The notes: a model not told the origin generated them from the sequence alone. Positions 28,687 to 37,976 are shown, counted from the stretch's first letter. The stretch: 64,000 nucleotides of DNA from Sinorhizobium mexicanum (GCF_013488225.1 NZ_CP041238.1:211501-275500), one strand, 5' to 3'. Translations and numbers: made by a program.

Positions 28687-29112
28687 ATGAAGACGACGAG
28701 CTATTACCCGGTCATCATGACGAACGACGTTCAGGCGACGTCGGATTTCTATACGAGGCACTTCCGCTTCGAGGCGCTTTTCACGAGCGACTGGTACATG
28801 CATCTCCAATCGACAGAGGACGAGCATGTGACCCTCGCCGTTCTGGACTATCGCCATGAAACCATACCGGAAGCGTCGCGAGCGCCGGTTCGTGGCTTGC
28901 TCCTGAACTTCGAGGTCGACGATCCCGACCAGGTCTATGCGGAGGCGCAGGCCGCAGGACTTCCCATACTCAAGCAGATTTGCGACGAGGACTTCGGCCA
29001 ACGTCATTTCATCACCGCCGACCCAAACGGCGTCATGATCGATGTCATCAAGCCCATTCCGCCGAGCGCGGAATTTGCCGCCGCCTACGACGCCGGGGCG
29101 CTGCCTGTCTGA
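28687..29112 (+). CDS. VOC (glyoxalase/bleomycin-resistance) family protein
   Basis: The 141-residue protein opens with [22 protein letters not shown], the usual beta-alpha start of a vicinal-oxygen-chelate half. It ends with [22 protein letters not shown], where a metal ligand position would fall. A glyoxalase, dioxygenase or drug-binding role cannot be separated from sequence. The ATG at 28687 has a strong AGGAGGGAAAG site. The divergent TetR gene suggests induction by a small molecule. Confidence 0.88.
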   Translation: MKTTSYYPVIMTNDVQATSDFYTRHFRFEALFTSDWYMHLQSTEDEHVTLAVLDYRHETIPEASRAPVRGLLLNFEVDDPDQVYAEAQAAGLPILKQICDEDFGQRHFITADPNGVMIDVIKPIPPSAEFAAAYDAGALPV

Positions 29113-29129
29113 TCGCATGCATTTTCGCC

Positions 29130-29226
29130 CCTGTGCCCTGAAATTGGAGCCGATTTTAAGGGCGGAACATATCGCGTCCGAAGTTCTGCAGCGAACTTTG
29201 TGCGTCTGAAAAGACGCGCGGTGCCT
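29130..29226. repeat. Degenerate RIME-like repeat
   Basis: The stretch keeps the order of the RIME-like element, with a first palindrome around CCCTGAAATTGGAGCCGATTTTAAGGG and a second around CAGCGAACTTTGTGCGTCTGAAAAGACGCGCGGTGCC, but with many changes. It lies between the VOC gene and the PfkB-family kinase gene. Confidence 0.6.
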
Positions 29227-29296
29227 TAGTGACTTCCAAATGGCCGGAAAACCGGTATTAACGGAGACCGGCCATTCAGGAAACCGGACGGAGTTC

Positions 29297-30289
29297 ATGA
29301 CAAAATACGATGTGCTGACGATCGGCAACGCGATCGTCGATATCATTGCGCGCTGCGATGACAGCTTTCTTGTGGAGAACGGTATCATCAAGGGCGCGAT
29401 GAACCTCATCGACGCGAATCGGGCCGAGTTGCTGTATTCGCGGATGGGCCCGGCGGTTGAAGCGTCCGGCGGCAGCGCCGGCAACACGGCGGCCGGTGTC
29501 GCGAGCTTTGGCGGGCGGGCGGCCTATTTCGGCAAGATCGCCAGCGACCAGCTCGGCGACATCTTCACGCACGACATCCGGGCGCAGGGCGTCTACTTCC
29601 AGACCAAGCCGCTGGAAAGTCTGCCGCCGACCGCGCGCTCGATGATCTTCGTGACCGGGGACGGCGAGCGGTCGATGAACACCTATCTCGGCGCCTGCGT
29701 CGAACTCGGCCCCGAAGACGTCGAGGAGGATGTAGTCGCACAATCCAAGGTCACCTATTTCGAAGGTTACCTGTGGGACCCGCCGCGCGCGAAGGATGCG
29801 ATCCGCGAGGCGGCTCGAATCGCTCATGCAAACGGCCGCGAAACGGCCATGACGCTCTCGGACAGTTTCTGCGTCCATCGCTATCGCGAAGAGTTCCTCG
29901 ACCTGATGCGTTCCGGCACGGTGGACATCGTTTTTGCCAACAAACAGGAAGCGCTGGCGCTTTACGAGACGGAGGATTTCGATCTCGCGCTCGACAGGCT
30001 GGCAAGGGACTGCAAGTTGGCTGCCGTCACATTGAGCGAGGAAGGCTCCGTCATCGTGCGCGGCGCCGAGCGCGTGCGCGTCGGCGCGAGTGCCATCGAG
30101 GAGGTGGTCGACACCACGGGTGCTGGCGATCTCTATGCAGCCGGTTTCCTCTTTGGCTATACAGCAGGTCGCTCGCTCGAAGATTGCAGCAGGCTCGGGA
30201 ATCTGGCCGCGGGCATCGTGATCGGCCAGATCGGTCCGCGCCCGATGGTCTCGCTTGCCAGCGTCGCCAGGCAAGCCGCTCTCGTCTAG
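29297..30289 (+). CDS. PfkB-family carbohydrate/nucleoside kinase (adenosine kinase-like)
   Basis: The 330-residue protein is of the ribokinase fold. An N-terminal YDVLTIGNAIVDIIARCDD and the GGSAGNTAAGVASFGG motif 1 are followed by GYLWDPPRAKDAI, NKQEALALYE and the catalytic anion-hole motif VVDTTGAGDLYAAGFLFG (Asp near residue 285). Close relatives are annotated as adenosine kinase or sugar kinases, and the substrate cannot be fixed here. GGAG lies just before the ATG at 29297. Downstream is a REP-like repeat. Confidence 0.88.
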   Translation: MTKYDVLTIGNAIVDIIARCDDSFLVENGIIKGAMNLIDANRAELLYSRMGPAVEASGGSAGNTAAGVASFGGRAAYFGKIASDQLGDIFTHDIRAQGVYFQTKPLESLPPTARSMIFVTGDGERSMNTYLGACVELGPEDVEEDVVAQSKVTYFEGYLWDPPRAKDAIREAARIAHANGRETAMTLSDSFCVHRYREEFLDLMRSGTVDIVFANKQEALALYETEDFDLALDRLARDCKLAAVTLSEEGSVIVRGAERVRVGASAIEEVVDTTGAGDLYAAGFLFGYTAGRSLEDCSRLGNLAAGIVIGQIGPRPMVSLASVARQAALV

Positions 30290-30306
30290 ATCACGATGAT
30301 TTTAAA

Positions 30307-30370
30307 GGGGGCTGAGTGGGCGCCGCGAGTCCCCTTCGCCCCCTGCGAGTGCGGGCAGGCGGATGAGGGG
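30307..30370. repeat. REP-like repeat (CCGCAAGCGG family, inverted copy)
   Basis: The sequence GTCCCCTTCGCCCCCTGCGAG...CAGGCGGATGAGGGG is an inverted, diverged copy of the element at 62714-62823. It lies between the convergent kinase gene and the SH3-domain gene. A fragment of the GATCACGATGATTTTA repeat (30290-30305) adjoins it. Confidence 0.65.
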
Positions 30371-30387
30371 CTTTCGCTTGCCGCTGC

Positions 30388-30939
30388 TTACTTGAACGCT
30401 TCGCCCGGATAGGCACCCCAGAGTTCGCCCTGAGCGATCCAGCCTTCGACGCCTTGGGTTTCGGCGTGGCACCAGTCGCCATTGCATTCCCCGATCTGCA
30501 GCACGACGCCTGGTTCCATCCGCGCGATGATCGGCGCTGTGCTTTGAGGGTCGCGCCGGAGGTTGACGAAGATGCCTTCGCCCTTGCCGCGCATCCACGG
30601 GGCGGCAAGCGCAGTCCGGTCGCCGGAAAGCAGCGCCTGGTTCACCCACCCCTCCGTCCCGTCCGCGTCGCGGATGCGGCGCCAGTTGTCATATTCCTGG
30701 ATGATTTCCACCGGCACGCCGGACTTGAGGTAGCGGAACGCCACCGCGTAGTCGAGGCTCGGACCGATCCGCAGGTTGACGCTCTTCGACTTCAGGCTGA
30801 CGAAGCGCGGCAGCGGCAGGCCGCTCGCGCCTTTCGCCGCCTGGGCAAAGGCGCCGGAGGTCATCACGGCAATCCCGATGCAGGCGGCTACCAACACGGT
30901 CGAGAAGCTGGAAACGACATCACGCATGACGAAGCTCAT
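30388..30939 (-). CDS. Secreted protein with two bacterial SH3 domains
   Basis: The 183-residue product has a signal peptide (about 10-33, ending SGAFAQ) followed by two SH3-type repeats. The first is KSVNLRIGPSLDYAVAFRYLKSG...WRRIRDADGTEGWV, the second IFVNLRRDPQSTAPIIARMEPG...WCHAETQGVEGWI. Such proteins are exported and often bind cell-wall peptides, but no enzymatic domain is attached. The start could instead be the ATG at 30927. It is divergent from the next dehydrogenase gene. Confidence 0.85.
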   Translation of the reverse strand: MSFVMRDVVSSFSTVLVAACIGIAVMTSGAFAQAAKGASGLPLPRFVSLKSKSVNLRIGPSLDYAVAFRYLKSGVPVEIIQEYDNWRRIRDADGTEGWVNQALLSGDRTALAAPWMRGKGEGIFVNLRRDPQSTAPIIARMEPGVVLQIGECNGDWCHAETQGVEGWIAQGELWGAYPGEAFK

Positions 30940-31123
30940 ATTCCGATGGCAGCGAAGCCTTGAAGGCGCACTTTGATCTGGCCCGTCGGCTTGGGGGGCA
31001 AATCCGGTGTCAGGCAGTGACTTTCAATTGTCTTCGCCACCGGGTCTGGTAGAAATTGCGACTACAGGGAGAAACTATCACCCAACTTGGTTAAGGACCC
31101 GTGAACGAGGGCCGCGCATAGCG

Positions 31124-32128
31124 ATGACAAGCAAGAAGAAGCCAACGGTCTACATCACCCGGAAATTGCCGGATGTCGTCGAAACCCGCATGCGCGAACT
31201 CTTCGACGCAGAGCTGAATGTCGACGACACGCCGCGCAGCCAGCCGGAGCTGGTTGCCGCGGTCAAGCGGGTCGATGTGCTCGTGCCGACGGTGACGGAC
31301 CGAATCGACGCCGCTCTGATCGAGCAGGCGGGGCCGCAGTTGCGGCTGATTGCGGCCTTCTCGAACGGTGTCGACAACATCGATGTCGACGCGGCCGCTC
31401 GAAGGGGCATCACCGTCACCAACACCCCGAACGTGCTTACCGAAGACACGGCCGACATGACCATGGCGCTCATCCTCGCGGTGCCGCGGCGGCTCGCCGA
31501 GGGTGCGCAGATCCTGACCGATCGCAAGGGGGAATGGGCGGGCTGGTCGCCGACGTGGATGCTCGGCCGCCGTATCGCCGGCAAACGCATCGGCATCGTC
31601 GGCATGGGCCGGATCGGCACCGCCGTCGCCCGCCGCGCCAAGGCCTTCGGACTTTCGATCCACTACCACAACCGTCACCGGGTCAAGCCCGAGACCGAGG
31701 AAATGCTCGAGGCGACCTATTGGGACAGCCTCGACCAGATGCTTGCGCGCGTCGATATAGTCTCGGTGAACTGCCCCTCGACGCCCGCGACCTTCCATTT
31801 GCTGTCGGCGCGCCGGCTGGCGCTGATGCGACCGGACAGCTACATCGTCAACACCGCGCGCGGGGGCATCATCGACGAGACGGCGCTGATCAAGTGCATC
31901 AGGGAAGGCAAGATTGCAGGCGCCGGGCTCGATGTTTTCGAGAACGAACCGGCGGTGAGCCCCAAGCTCGTCAAGCTCGCCGGCGAAGGCAAGGTTGTGC
32001 TCCTGCCGCATATGAGCTCCGCGACCCTCGAAGGCCGTATCGACATGGGTGAAAAGGTGGTGATCAACATCCGCACCTTCTTCGACGGTCACCGCCCGCC
32101 GGATCGCGTGCTGCCGGGGCGGGATTAG
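31124..32128 (+). CDS. D-isomer-specific 2-hydroxyacid dehydrogenase (glyoxylate reductase-like)
   Basis: The 334-residue protein has the NAD(P) motif GIVGMGRIGTAVARRAKAFG (about 160-179). The catalytic residues are in VNTARGGIIDETAL (Arg), GLDVFENEP (Glu) and VLLPHMSSAT (His). The substrate pocket segment LIAAFSNGVDNIDVDAAARRGI matches D-glycerate dehydrogenase/glyoxylate reductase relatives. The open frame begins at 31007, but the ATG at 31124 gives a normal N-terminus (MTSKKKPTVYITRKLPD). Confidence 0.88.
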   Translation: MTSKKKPTVYITRKLPDVVETRMRELFDAELNVDDTPRSQPELVAAVKRVDVLVPTVTDRIDAALIEQAGPQLRLIAAFSNGVDNIDVDAAARRGITVTNTPNVLTEDTADMTMALILAVPRRLAEGAQILTDRKGEWAGWSPTWMLGRRIAGKRIGIVGMGRIGTAVARRAKAFGLSIHYHNRHRVKPETEEMLEATYWDSLDQMLARVDIVSVNCPSTPATFHLLSARRLALMRPDSYIVNTARGGIIDETALIKCIREGKIAGAGLDVFENEPAVSPKLVKLAGEGKVVLLPHMSSATLEGRIDMGEKVVINIRTFFDGHRPPDRVLPGRD

Positions 32129-32146
32129 CAAAGCGCAGCGGTTCTG

Positions 32147-32236
32147 CCCCTCTTCCGCCTGACGGCACCTCCCCGCAAGCGGGGCGAACGGACTATGGCG
32201 CGCCGCCCAAGTTCCCTCTCCCAGCTTAGGGGCAAA
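32147..32236. repeat. REP-like repeat, diverged copy
   Basis: CCCCTCTTCCGCCTGACGGC, CTCCCCGCAAGCGGGGCGAA and a later CCCTCTCCCAGC form a diverged copy of the element at 62714-62823. It lies between the convergent dehydrogenase gene and the GNAT gene, overlapping the last codons of the latter. Confidence 0.6.
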
Positions 32237-32735
32237 GGTGGCGGCGGCTGGACATTGCTTGGCAGTTCTGAACGACTTTCCGCATTTCGATCGACGTCGG
32301 ATGCGTGAAGCCGGGATGGGACGAACGGCCGGTTTCGAGGAAACCCCAGGCCGCGAAGGTCGCATGGTTCTCGGAAAGCTCGATGCGCGTCTGCAGCCGC
32401 AGGGCGGAAAGTTTCAGTTCGCGTGCCGTTTCCTCGGCAGCGCCGAGCAGCATGCGCCCCACGCCCTTTCCCTGAGCATTGGGAGCGACGGCGAGCTTGC
32501 CGATATAGAGGGAATCGGGCTCAGGCTTGCAGAAGACGCAACCGAGGATATCTCCGGCAGTGACGATGGCGAAGGCAATCTCGTCTTCCGCCTTTCGACG
32601 GAGCGCTTCCGGCGTCAGCGCATGCGCGGAAGAAGGCGGATCGATCCGTCCGGCCATATAGGCGAAGGATGAGAGGATCAGCGCCAGCAATTCTTCAAAG
32701 CGATCGAAGCGGCCGTCGATGCGAATCACCTCCAT
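32226..32735 (-). CDS. GNAT-family N-acetyltransferase
   Basis: The 169-residue protein has the acetyl-CoA motif LYIGKLAVAPNAQGKGVGRMLLGAAEETA (about residues 78-106; the QGKGVG loop binds the pyrophosphate) and a later LRLQTRIELSENHATFAAWGF. The substrate is unknown. The ATG at 32735 lies seven bases after the moeB-like stop, so it belongs to the same transcript. Its final residues run into a REP-like repeat, so the C-terminus may be a recent extension. Confidence 0.88.
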   Translation of the reverse strand: MEVIRIDGRFDRFEELLALILSSFAYMAGRIDPPSSAHALTPEALRRKAEDEIAFAIVTAGDILGCVFCKPEPDSLYIGKLAVAPNAQGKGVGRMLLGAAEETARELKLSALRLQTRIELSENHATFAAWGFLETGRSSHPGFTHPTSIEMRKVVQNCQAMSSRRHLCP

Positions 32736-32742
32736 GGCACCC

Positions 32743-33507
32743 TCAAGCCGCGCCGCGACGATACCGGATCGTACTGAACTGCGCGGCGAGCGCATCGTAG
32801 AGCAGCAGCCGGCCGACGAGCGGCTCGCCGATCCCGGTAATGAGTTTGATCGCCTCCATCGCCTGCAGCGTGCCGATGACCCCGGTCAAGGCGCCCAGCA
32901 CGCCGGCCTCGGCACAGGAGGGAACCACGCCCGGCGGGGGAGGGGCGGGAAAGAGGTCGCGATAGGACGGGTTCGGATGGCCGTCGGTATCGGTTTCGTA
33001 GGGTTTCAGCACGGTAACCGATCCGTCGAAGCGGCCGACGGCGCCGGTGACCAGCGGTACCTGCACCACTTCGGCCGTGTCCGCCGCGAGATAACGCGTA
33101 TCGAAATTGTCCGAACCATCGATGACGAGATGGTAGTGGCGGAAGATCTCCTCGGCATTTCCGGCCTCGAGCCGCGTGTGATGCATCGTGGCCGTCACGT
33201 GCGGGTTCAGCGCATTGACTGCCAGCACGGCGCTTTCGACCTTGGGCCGGCCGATATCCGCGGTTGCGTGAATGACCTGCCGCTGCAGGTTCGACAGCGA
33301 CACGACGTCGTCGTCGATGACGCCGAGTGTTCCGACACCGGCGGCGGCAAGGTACTGCAGCACAGGCGCGCCGAGGCCGCCCGCGCCGATGACAAGCACC
33401 CGCGCCGCCTTCAGCTTCTGCTGCCCCGCACCACCCACTTCCGGCAGGACGATGTGGCGCGCGTAGCGGGCGATTTCCGCGGTGTCGAGCTTTGCGTCGA
33501 TCGTCAT
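32743..33507 (-). CDS. moeB: HesA/MoeB/ThiF-family adenylyltransferase
   Basis: The 254-residue protein is an E1-like enzyme. The ATP-binding RVLVIGAGGLGAPVLQYLAAAGVG is followed by the arginine finger and acidic residues in DDDVVSLSNLQRQVIHATADIGRPK. DGSDNFDTRYL and the active-site cysteine region VVPSCAEAGVLGALTGVIGTLQAMEAIK complete the core. It activates a MoaD/ThiS-type carrier. The two CxxC zinc pairs of E. coli MoeB are absent, and there is no C-terminal rhodanese domain. MoeB or ThiF duty cannot be separated from sequence alone. Confidence 0.87.
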   Translation of the reverse strand: MTIDAKLDTAEIARYARHIVLPEVGGAGQQKLKAARVLVIGAGGLGAPVLQYLAAAGVGTLGVIDDDVVSLSNLQRQVIHATADIGRPKVESAVLAVNALNPHVTATMHHTRLEAGNAEEIFRHYHLVIDGSDNFDTRYLAADTAEVVQVPLVTGAVGRFDGSVTVLKPYETDTDGHPNPSYRDLFPAPPPPGVVPSCAEAGVLGALTGVIGTLQAMEAIKLITGIGEPLVGRLLLYDALAAQFSTIRYRRGAA

Positions 33508-33640
33508 TCAGAGCCTCTTTCCGCAGGCGGTGATGATTTTGAACTGCTGCAATTCGAAATCATGAGCGTGATCTGTCCCAAGACATTGAGTGCAGGATGC
33601 AAGCGCAGGGCCGTCGATGCATCTTTCCAAGAAACAAGTC

Positions 33641-34765
33641 TCACCCGGAAACCTGCCCGTTGGCAACGGTCAGGAAGCGCCCGCGTTCGCCAAGTGCTGC
33701 AAACATGGTGCGGTCGGTACCGGTCATGAAGGCTTGGCCGCCGAGGCCGTCGACGAGGTCGAAGAGCGCTGCCCGCCGCCCCTCGTCGAGATGGGCGGCG
33801 ATTTCGTCGAGCAGCAGCACGGGCGCATGGCCGGTAATGTCGCCGACAAGCCGGGCATGGGCGAGCACCAGGCCGACCAGCAGCGCCTTCTGCTCGCCGG
33901 TCGAGCACCGCTCGGCTTCCATGTTCTTTTCACGGTGGCGAATCAAAAGGTCGCTGCGATGGGGACCATCGAGCGTGCGGCCGGCTGCGGCATCGCGACC
34001 ACGGCCTTCGAGCAGCATCGCCAAGTATCGTTCTTCGAGATCGTAGGCCGGCAGGCCGTGGAGATCGTCGAGGAAGCCCGCGAGCGCCAGCGTCGCGGAA
34101 GGAAATGTGCCCTCGCTTTGGCTTCTTTCGACAAGCGCTGTCAGCAGGCCTAGCATTTCGAGGCGCGCCAGCTGCATGGATACCCCCAGCCCGGCCATTT
34201 CACGCTCGATCGCCGAAAGCCAGGCGGGGTCTGGCCGAAACTCCGTGAGCAGCCGGTTGCGACTGCGCATCGCACGCTCGAACTCGCCGGCGCGCCGCCC
34301 GTGCCCCGGGTCGAGCGAGAGTACCAGCCGGTCGAGAAACCGCCTGCGATCGGCAGACGGGCCGGTGAAGAGGCCGTCCATCGCCGGCGTCAGCCAGAGC
34401 ACGCGCAGATGGTCGGTCAACTCGTCGACCGTCCTGGCCGGCGTGCCGTTGAGCCGCAGGCGGCGCGCCTGGCCGTCCTCGGCGCCCGCCGTGCCCGTGC
34501 CGATTTCCACGGATCCCTCCATGCCTTCGACCGCCGCAAAGACCGAAAATCCGTCGGCCGCTCCAACGCGCGCGACATCGCCATAGGCGGCACGGCGCAG
34601 GCCGCGGCCGGGCGAGAGAAACGACACCGCTTCCATGAGGTTCGTCTTGCCCGCGCCGTTGTCGCCGGTCAGCACGACATGGCGCGCGTCGAGGTCGAGC
34701 GCCAGCGTCGCATAATTGCGAAAGTCGGTCAGTTTCAGGCGGTTGAGGAAGACCTTGTGCGGCAT
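33641..34765 (-). CDS. recF: DNA replication/repair protein RecF
   Basis: The 374-residue SMC-like ATPase begins LNRLKLTDFRNYATLALDLDARHVVLTGDNGAGKTNLMEAVSFLSPGRGLR, containing Walker A GDNGAGKT at about 35-42. The signature RCSTGEQKALLVGLVLAHA and Walker B APVLLLDEIAAHLD lie near the C-terminus. It helps load RecA at gaps through RecOR. In this window it is not near dnaA/dnaN, as is usual for rhizobia. The 133 bp before moeB hold a fragment of the GATCACG-type repeat. Confidence 0.95.
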   Translation of the reverse strand: MPHKVFLNRLKLTDFRNYATLALDLDARHVVLTGDNGAGKTNLMEAVSFLSPGRGLRRAAYGDVARVGAADGFSVFAAVEGMEGSVEIGTGTAGAEDGQARRLRLNGTPARTVDELTDHLRVLWLTPAMDGLFTGPSADRRRFLDRLVLSLDPGHGRRAGEFERAMRSRNRLLTEFRPDPAWLSAIEREMAGLGVSMQLARLEMLGLLTALVERSQSEGTFPSATLALAGFLDDLHGLPAYDLEERYLAMLLEGRGRDAAAGRTLDGPHRSDLLIRHREKNMEAERCSTGEQKALLVGLVLAHARLVGDITGHAPVLLLDEIAAHLDEGRRAALFDLVDGLGGQAFMTGTDRTMFAALGERGRFLTVANGQVSG

Positions 34766-34990
34766 CTCGGGTCCGGATTCGACGTTTCTGTCAGGTAGGC
34801 CGAAAGCGAGGCCAAGGCAAGGCGAAAGGGCATTGGCCGCTCATCCGCCTGCGACGCTCCGCGGCGGGAAGGGAGTACGGGGGCAAAAAGGCGGCGTCCG
34901 CCTCGCGTCGCAGTTCCTTGTCCGCCAAATCCCCGGGGAAGTCTCGGTTTTCGTCCGCTTCAGAGCTTTCCCTAGGCAAGTCGGTGCAAT

Positions 34991-35008
34991 ATGACAGTTT
35001 TGTGACAA
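34991..35008 (-). promoter_or_regulatory. PHO box (PhoB-binding site) before the DUF47-pit operon
   Basis: ATGACAGTTTTGTGACAA reads on the minus strand as TTGTCAC-AAAA-CTGTCAT, two seven-base direct repeats with a four-base AT spacer. That matches the PHO box design CTGTCAT-N4-CTGTCAT closely. It ends 22 bp before the DUF47 start codon, a place where bound PhoB would block rather than help transcription. That agrees with PhoB repression reported for the S. meliloti orfA-pit operon. Confidence 0.8.
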
Positions 35009-35030
35009 TCGACAGTTGGATGGATCTGCA

Positions 35031-35675
35031 ATGCTCGGCCTGTTTCGCAAGCTTCTCCCCCGTGAAGATCGATTCTTTGATCTTTTTGCGCAGCACTCGC
35101 GCACGGTCATGGGGGCGGCGGAAGCGCTGAATGCCTTGCTTGCCGGCGGACCGGACATCGATCGCCATTGCGATCGCATCGTCGCGCTCGAGCATGAGGC
35201 CGACGAGATCACCCGCGAAGTCCTGCTCGCGGTGCGCCGGAGCTTCATCACGCCCTTCGACCGTGGCGACATCAAGGATCTCATCCAGTCGATGGATGAC
35301 GCGATCGACATGATGCACAAGACGGTAAAAACGATCCGGCTCTACGAGCAGAAAAGCTTCGATCCGGGCATGCAGGAAATGGGTGCCGCAGTGGTGCAGG
35401 CGGCCCATCTCGTTGCCGAGGCCATACCCCTGCTCAACCGGATCGGTGTGAATGCCCAACGCCTCACCACCATTGCCGAGGAGGTGACTCGCGTCGAGGG
35501 TCGTTCCGACGAGTTGCACGACCAAGGACTCAAGGACCTGTTCCGCCGCCACGGCGCCACCGATCCCATGGCCTATATCATCGGCAGCGAAATCTACGGC
35601 GAACTGGAGAAAGTCGTCGATCGCTTCGAGGATGTGGCGAACGAAATCAGCGGCATCGTGATCGAGAACGTCTGA
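35031..35675 (+). CDS. DUF47 (PhoU-like) protein, partner of Pit
   Basis: The 214-residue helical protein has the DUF47 pattern: FRKLLPREDRFFDLFAQHS at the start, DRIVALEHEADEITREVLL, TPFDRGDIKDLIQSMDDAIDMMHKT and a C-terminal YGELEKVVDRFEDVANEI. The acidic ExxxD stretches resemble PhoU metal sites. It is the equivalent of OrfA of the S. meliloti orfA-pit operon and is thought to modulate the transporter. GGATGGA precedes the ATG, and its stop overlaps the pit start by one base. Confidence 0.92.
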   Translation: MLGLFRKLLPREDRFFDLFAQHSRTVMGAAEALNALLAGGPDIDRHCDRIVALEHEADEITREVLLAVRRSFITPFDRGDIKDLIQSMDDAIDMMHKTVKTIRLYEQKSFDPGMQEMGAAVVQAAHLVAEAIPLLNRIGVNAQRLTTIAEEVTRVEGRSDELHDQGLKDLFRRHGATDPMAYIIGSEIYGELEKVVDRFEDVANEISGIVIENV

Positions 35676-36679
35676 TGGTTGCGACGCTCGCCTTCCCGCT
35701 GCTCGTCGGGCTCATCGCCGTCGCCCTGCTCTTCGACTTCCTCAACGGACTGCACGACGCGGCCAACTCGATCGCAACCATCGTCTCGACTCGCGTCTTG
35801 AGGCCGCAATATGCGGTCCTCTGGGCGGCCTTCTTCAACTTCATCGCCTTCCTGTTCTTCGGGCTGCACGTGGCCGAAACGCTCGGGACCGGCATCATCG
35901 ATCCGCACATCGTCACGCCGCAGGTCATCTTTGCGGCGTTGATGGGCGCGATCGTCTGGAACATCGCCACCTGGCTCTTCGGGATCCCTTCGAGTTCCTC
36001 CCACGCGCTCGTCGGCGGACTGGTCGGCGCGGGCCTTGCCAGCACCGGCTTCAGCGCAATCGTCTGGCAAGGGCTCCTGAAAACGGCCGGGGCGATCGTC
36101 ATGTCGCCTGCCCTCGGTTTCTTCCTGGCGCTACTTCTTGTGCTGATCGTGGCGTGGCTCTTCGTGCGCCAGACGCCGTTCGCCGTCGACAGCACGTTCC
36201 GGGTTCTGCAGTTCGCTTCCGCTTCGTTCTATTCTCTTGGGCACGGCGGCAACGACGCGCAGAAGACCATGGGCATCATCGCCGTGCTGCTCTTTTCCCA
36301 AGGCTATCTCGGGCCGGAATTCTACGTACCCTTCTGGGTGGTCATCACCTGCCAGGCAGCGATTGCGCTTGGCACGTTGTTCGGCGGCTGGAGGATCGTG
36401 CATACGATGGGGTCGAAGATCACCAAGCTCAATCCGATGCAGGGATTCTGCGCCGAAACGGGCGGTGCCATCACCCTGTTCGGCGCCACCTGGCTCGGTA
36501 TTCCGGTCTCGACCACCCACACGATCACCGGCGCCATCATCGGCGTAGGATCGGCACGGCGCGTCTCGGCCGTGCGCTGGGGCCTTGCCGGCAACATCGT
36601 CATCGCCTGGGTGATCACCATGCCCGCGGCTGCCATAATTGCCGCCGTTTCCTACTTCGTCGCCGGCCTGTTCGGCTGA
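35675..36679 (+). CDS. pit: Low-affinity inorganic phosphate transporter Pit
   Basis: The 334-residue membrane protein has about ten hydrophobic helices and the two Pit/PiT signature repeats: DFLNGLHDAANSIATIVSTRVL near the start and YSLGHGGNDAQKTMGIIAVLLF in the middle. The motifs VSTTHTITGAIIGVGSARR and PSSSSHALVGGLVGAGLAS are also typical. It imports metal-phosphate with protons. Translation is coupled to the DUF47 gene (ATGA overlap), and both lie behind the PHO box. Confidence 0.96.
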   Translation: MVATLAFPLLVGLIAVALLFDFLNGLHDAANSIATIVSTRVLRPQYAVLWAAFFNFIAFLFFGLHVAETLGTGIIDPHIVTPQVIFAALMGAIVWNIATWLFGIPSSSSHALVGGLVGAGLASTGFSAIVWQGLLKTAGAIVMSPALGFFLALLLVLIVAWLFVRQTPFAVDSTFRVLQFASASFYSLGHGGNDAQKTMGIIAVLLFSQGYLGPEFYVPFWVVITCQAAIALGTLFGGWRIVHTMGSKITKLNPMQGFCAETGGAITLFGATWLGIPVSTTHTITGAIIGVGSARRVSAVRWGLAGNIVIAWVITMPAAAIIAAVSYFVAGLFG

Positions 36680-36735
36680 AGCGTTTCAGGAAAGCGCGTA
36701 GCGGTTCCATCCGGAATAGCATCGGCTCGAAAGCG

Positions 36736-36778
36736 TTGGGGCATTTCCCCGTTTCGTTGAAACAGTGAAATGCCCCAA
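36736..36778. terminator. Perfect 12-bp stem-loop between pit and dnaJ
   Basis: TTGGGGCATTTC (36736-36747) pairs perfectly with GAAATGCCCCAA (36767-36778). Inside the 19-base loop GTTTC and GAAAC can pair again. It lies in the 154-bp gap between the convergent pit and dnaJ genes. There are A residues on one flank only and no strong T-run, so it may be a 3'-end stabiliser or repeat rather than an intrinsic terminator. Confidence 0.5.
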
Positions 36779-36833
36779 AAGTCTTCGGTCGTGGACGACG
36801 GAGTTTTGAAATTCCGCCCTGTTCGAATCGGTA

Positions 36834-37976
36834 TCAGTCGCTGAGCGTGTCGAAGAAATCCTTCATCCGGGCGAAGAAGCCCGTCGACTCCGGATTGTTC
36901 TCCTTGGACGAGATCTGCTCGAACTCCTGCAGGAGCTCGCGCTGACGCTTGGTCAGTTTCTGCGGCGTTTCGATCTGGATCTGGATGTAGAGGTCGCCGC
37001 TCTGGGTGGAGCGCAGCACCGGCATGCCCTTGCCCTTGAGGCGGAACTGCTTGCCGGCCTGGGTGCCTTCCGGCACCGTGACGCGGGACTTGGTGCCGTC
37101 GAGCGTCGCCACGTCGAATTTGCCGCCGAGCGCCGCCGTCGTCATCGAGATCGGCACGCTGCAATAGAGGTCGGCACCGTCGCGCTGGTAGAATTCGTGC
37201 GGTTTGACCGAAAGGAAAATGTAGAGATCGCCCGCCGGGCCGCCGCGAAGGCCAGCCTCGCCTTCGCCGGAGAGGCGAATGCGCGTCCCGTCCTCGATAC
37301 CTGCCGGAATGTTGACCGAAAGCGTACGCTCCTCCATGACCCGGCCCTGACCGTGGCATTTGATGCAGGGATCGGTGATCGTCTGGCCGCGGCCGCCGCA
37401 GGTCGGGCAGGTGCGCTCGATCGAGAAGAAGCCCTGCGCCGCGCGCACGCGGCCGGAGCCCTGACAGGTCGCGCAGGTTTTCGGGCTCGTGCCGGGCTTG
37501 GCGCCGCTGCCGCTGCAGACGTCGCAGGTGATCGATGTCGGCACGCGGATCTGCGCCGTCTTGCCGGAATAGGCCTCTTCGAGCGTGATTTCCATGTTGT
37601 AGCGAAGATCGGCGCCGCGCTCGCGCCCGCCGGAGGAGCGCCGCTGGCGCCCGCCGCCCATCATCTCGCCGAAGATGTCCTCGAAGATGTCGGAGAAGCC
37701 GCCGGCGCCGCCGCCCGCAAAGCCGTTGCCAAAGCCGCCGCCCATGCCGCCCTGCTCGAATGCGGCGTGACCGTAGCGGTCGTAGGCCGCGCGCTTCTGC
37801 GGGTCCTTCAGCGTCTCATAGGCTTCGTTGATCTCTTTGAAAGACTTTTCCGCTTCCGCGTCGCCCGGGTTCTTGTCCGGATGATATTTCATCGCCAGTT
37901 TGCGGAAGGCGCTTTTCAGCTCCTTCTCGTCCGCACCTCTTGCAACGCCGAGCGTTTCGTAAAGATCACGTTTCAT
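36834..37976 (-). CDS. dnaJ: Chaperone DnaJ
   Basis: The 380-residue type I J-protein has the J domain with HPD ([18 protein letters not shown], about 29-46) and a Gly/Phe-rich linker ([18 protein letters not shown]). Four zinc-binding CxxCxGxG repeats follow ([32 protein letters not shown], about 150-215), and then the substrate-binding C-terminal domain. It stimulates DnaK ATPase activity. It is 267 bp downstream of dnaK, beyond a terminator, so it may have its own promoter. Confidence 0.97.
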   Translation of the reverse strand: MKRDLYETLGVARGADEKELKSAFRKLAMKYHPDKNPGDAEAEKSFKEINEAYETLKDPQKRAAYDRYGHAAFEQGGMGGGFGNGFAGGGAGGFSDIFEDIFGEMMGGGRQRRSSGGRERGADLRYNMEITLEEAYSGKTAQIRVPTSITCDVCSGSGAKPGTSPKTCATCQGSGRVRAAQGFFSIERTCPTCGGRGQTITDPCIKCHGQGRVMEERTLSVNIPAGIEDGTRIRLSGEGEAGLRGGPAGDLYIFLSVKPHEFYQRDGADLYCSVPISMTTAALGGKFDVATLDGTKSRVTVPEGTQAGKQFRLKGKGMPVLRSTQSGDLYIQIQIETPQKLTKRQRELLQEFEQISSKENNPESTGFFARMKDFFDTLSD

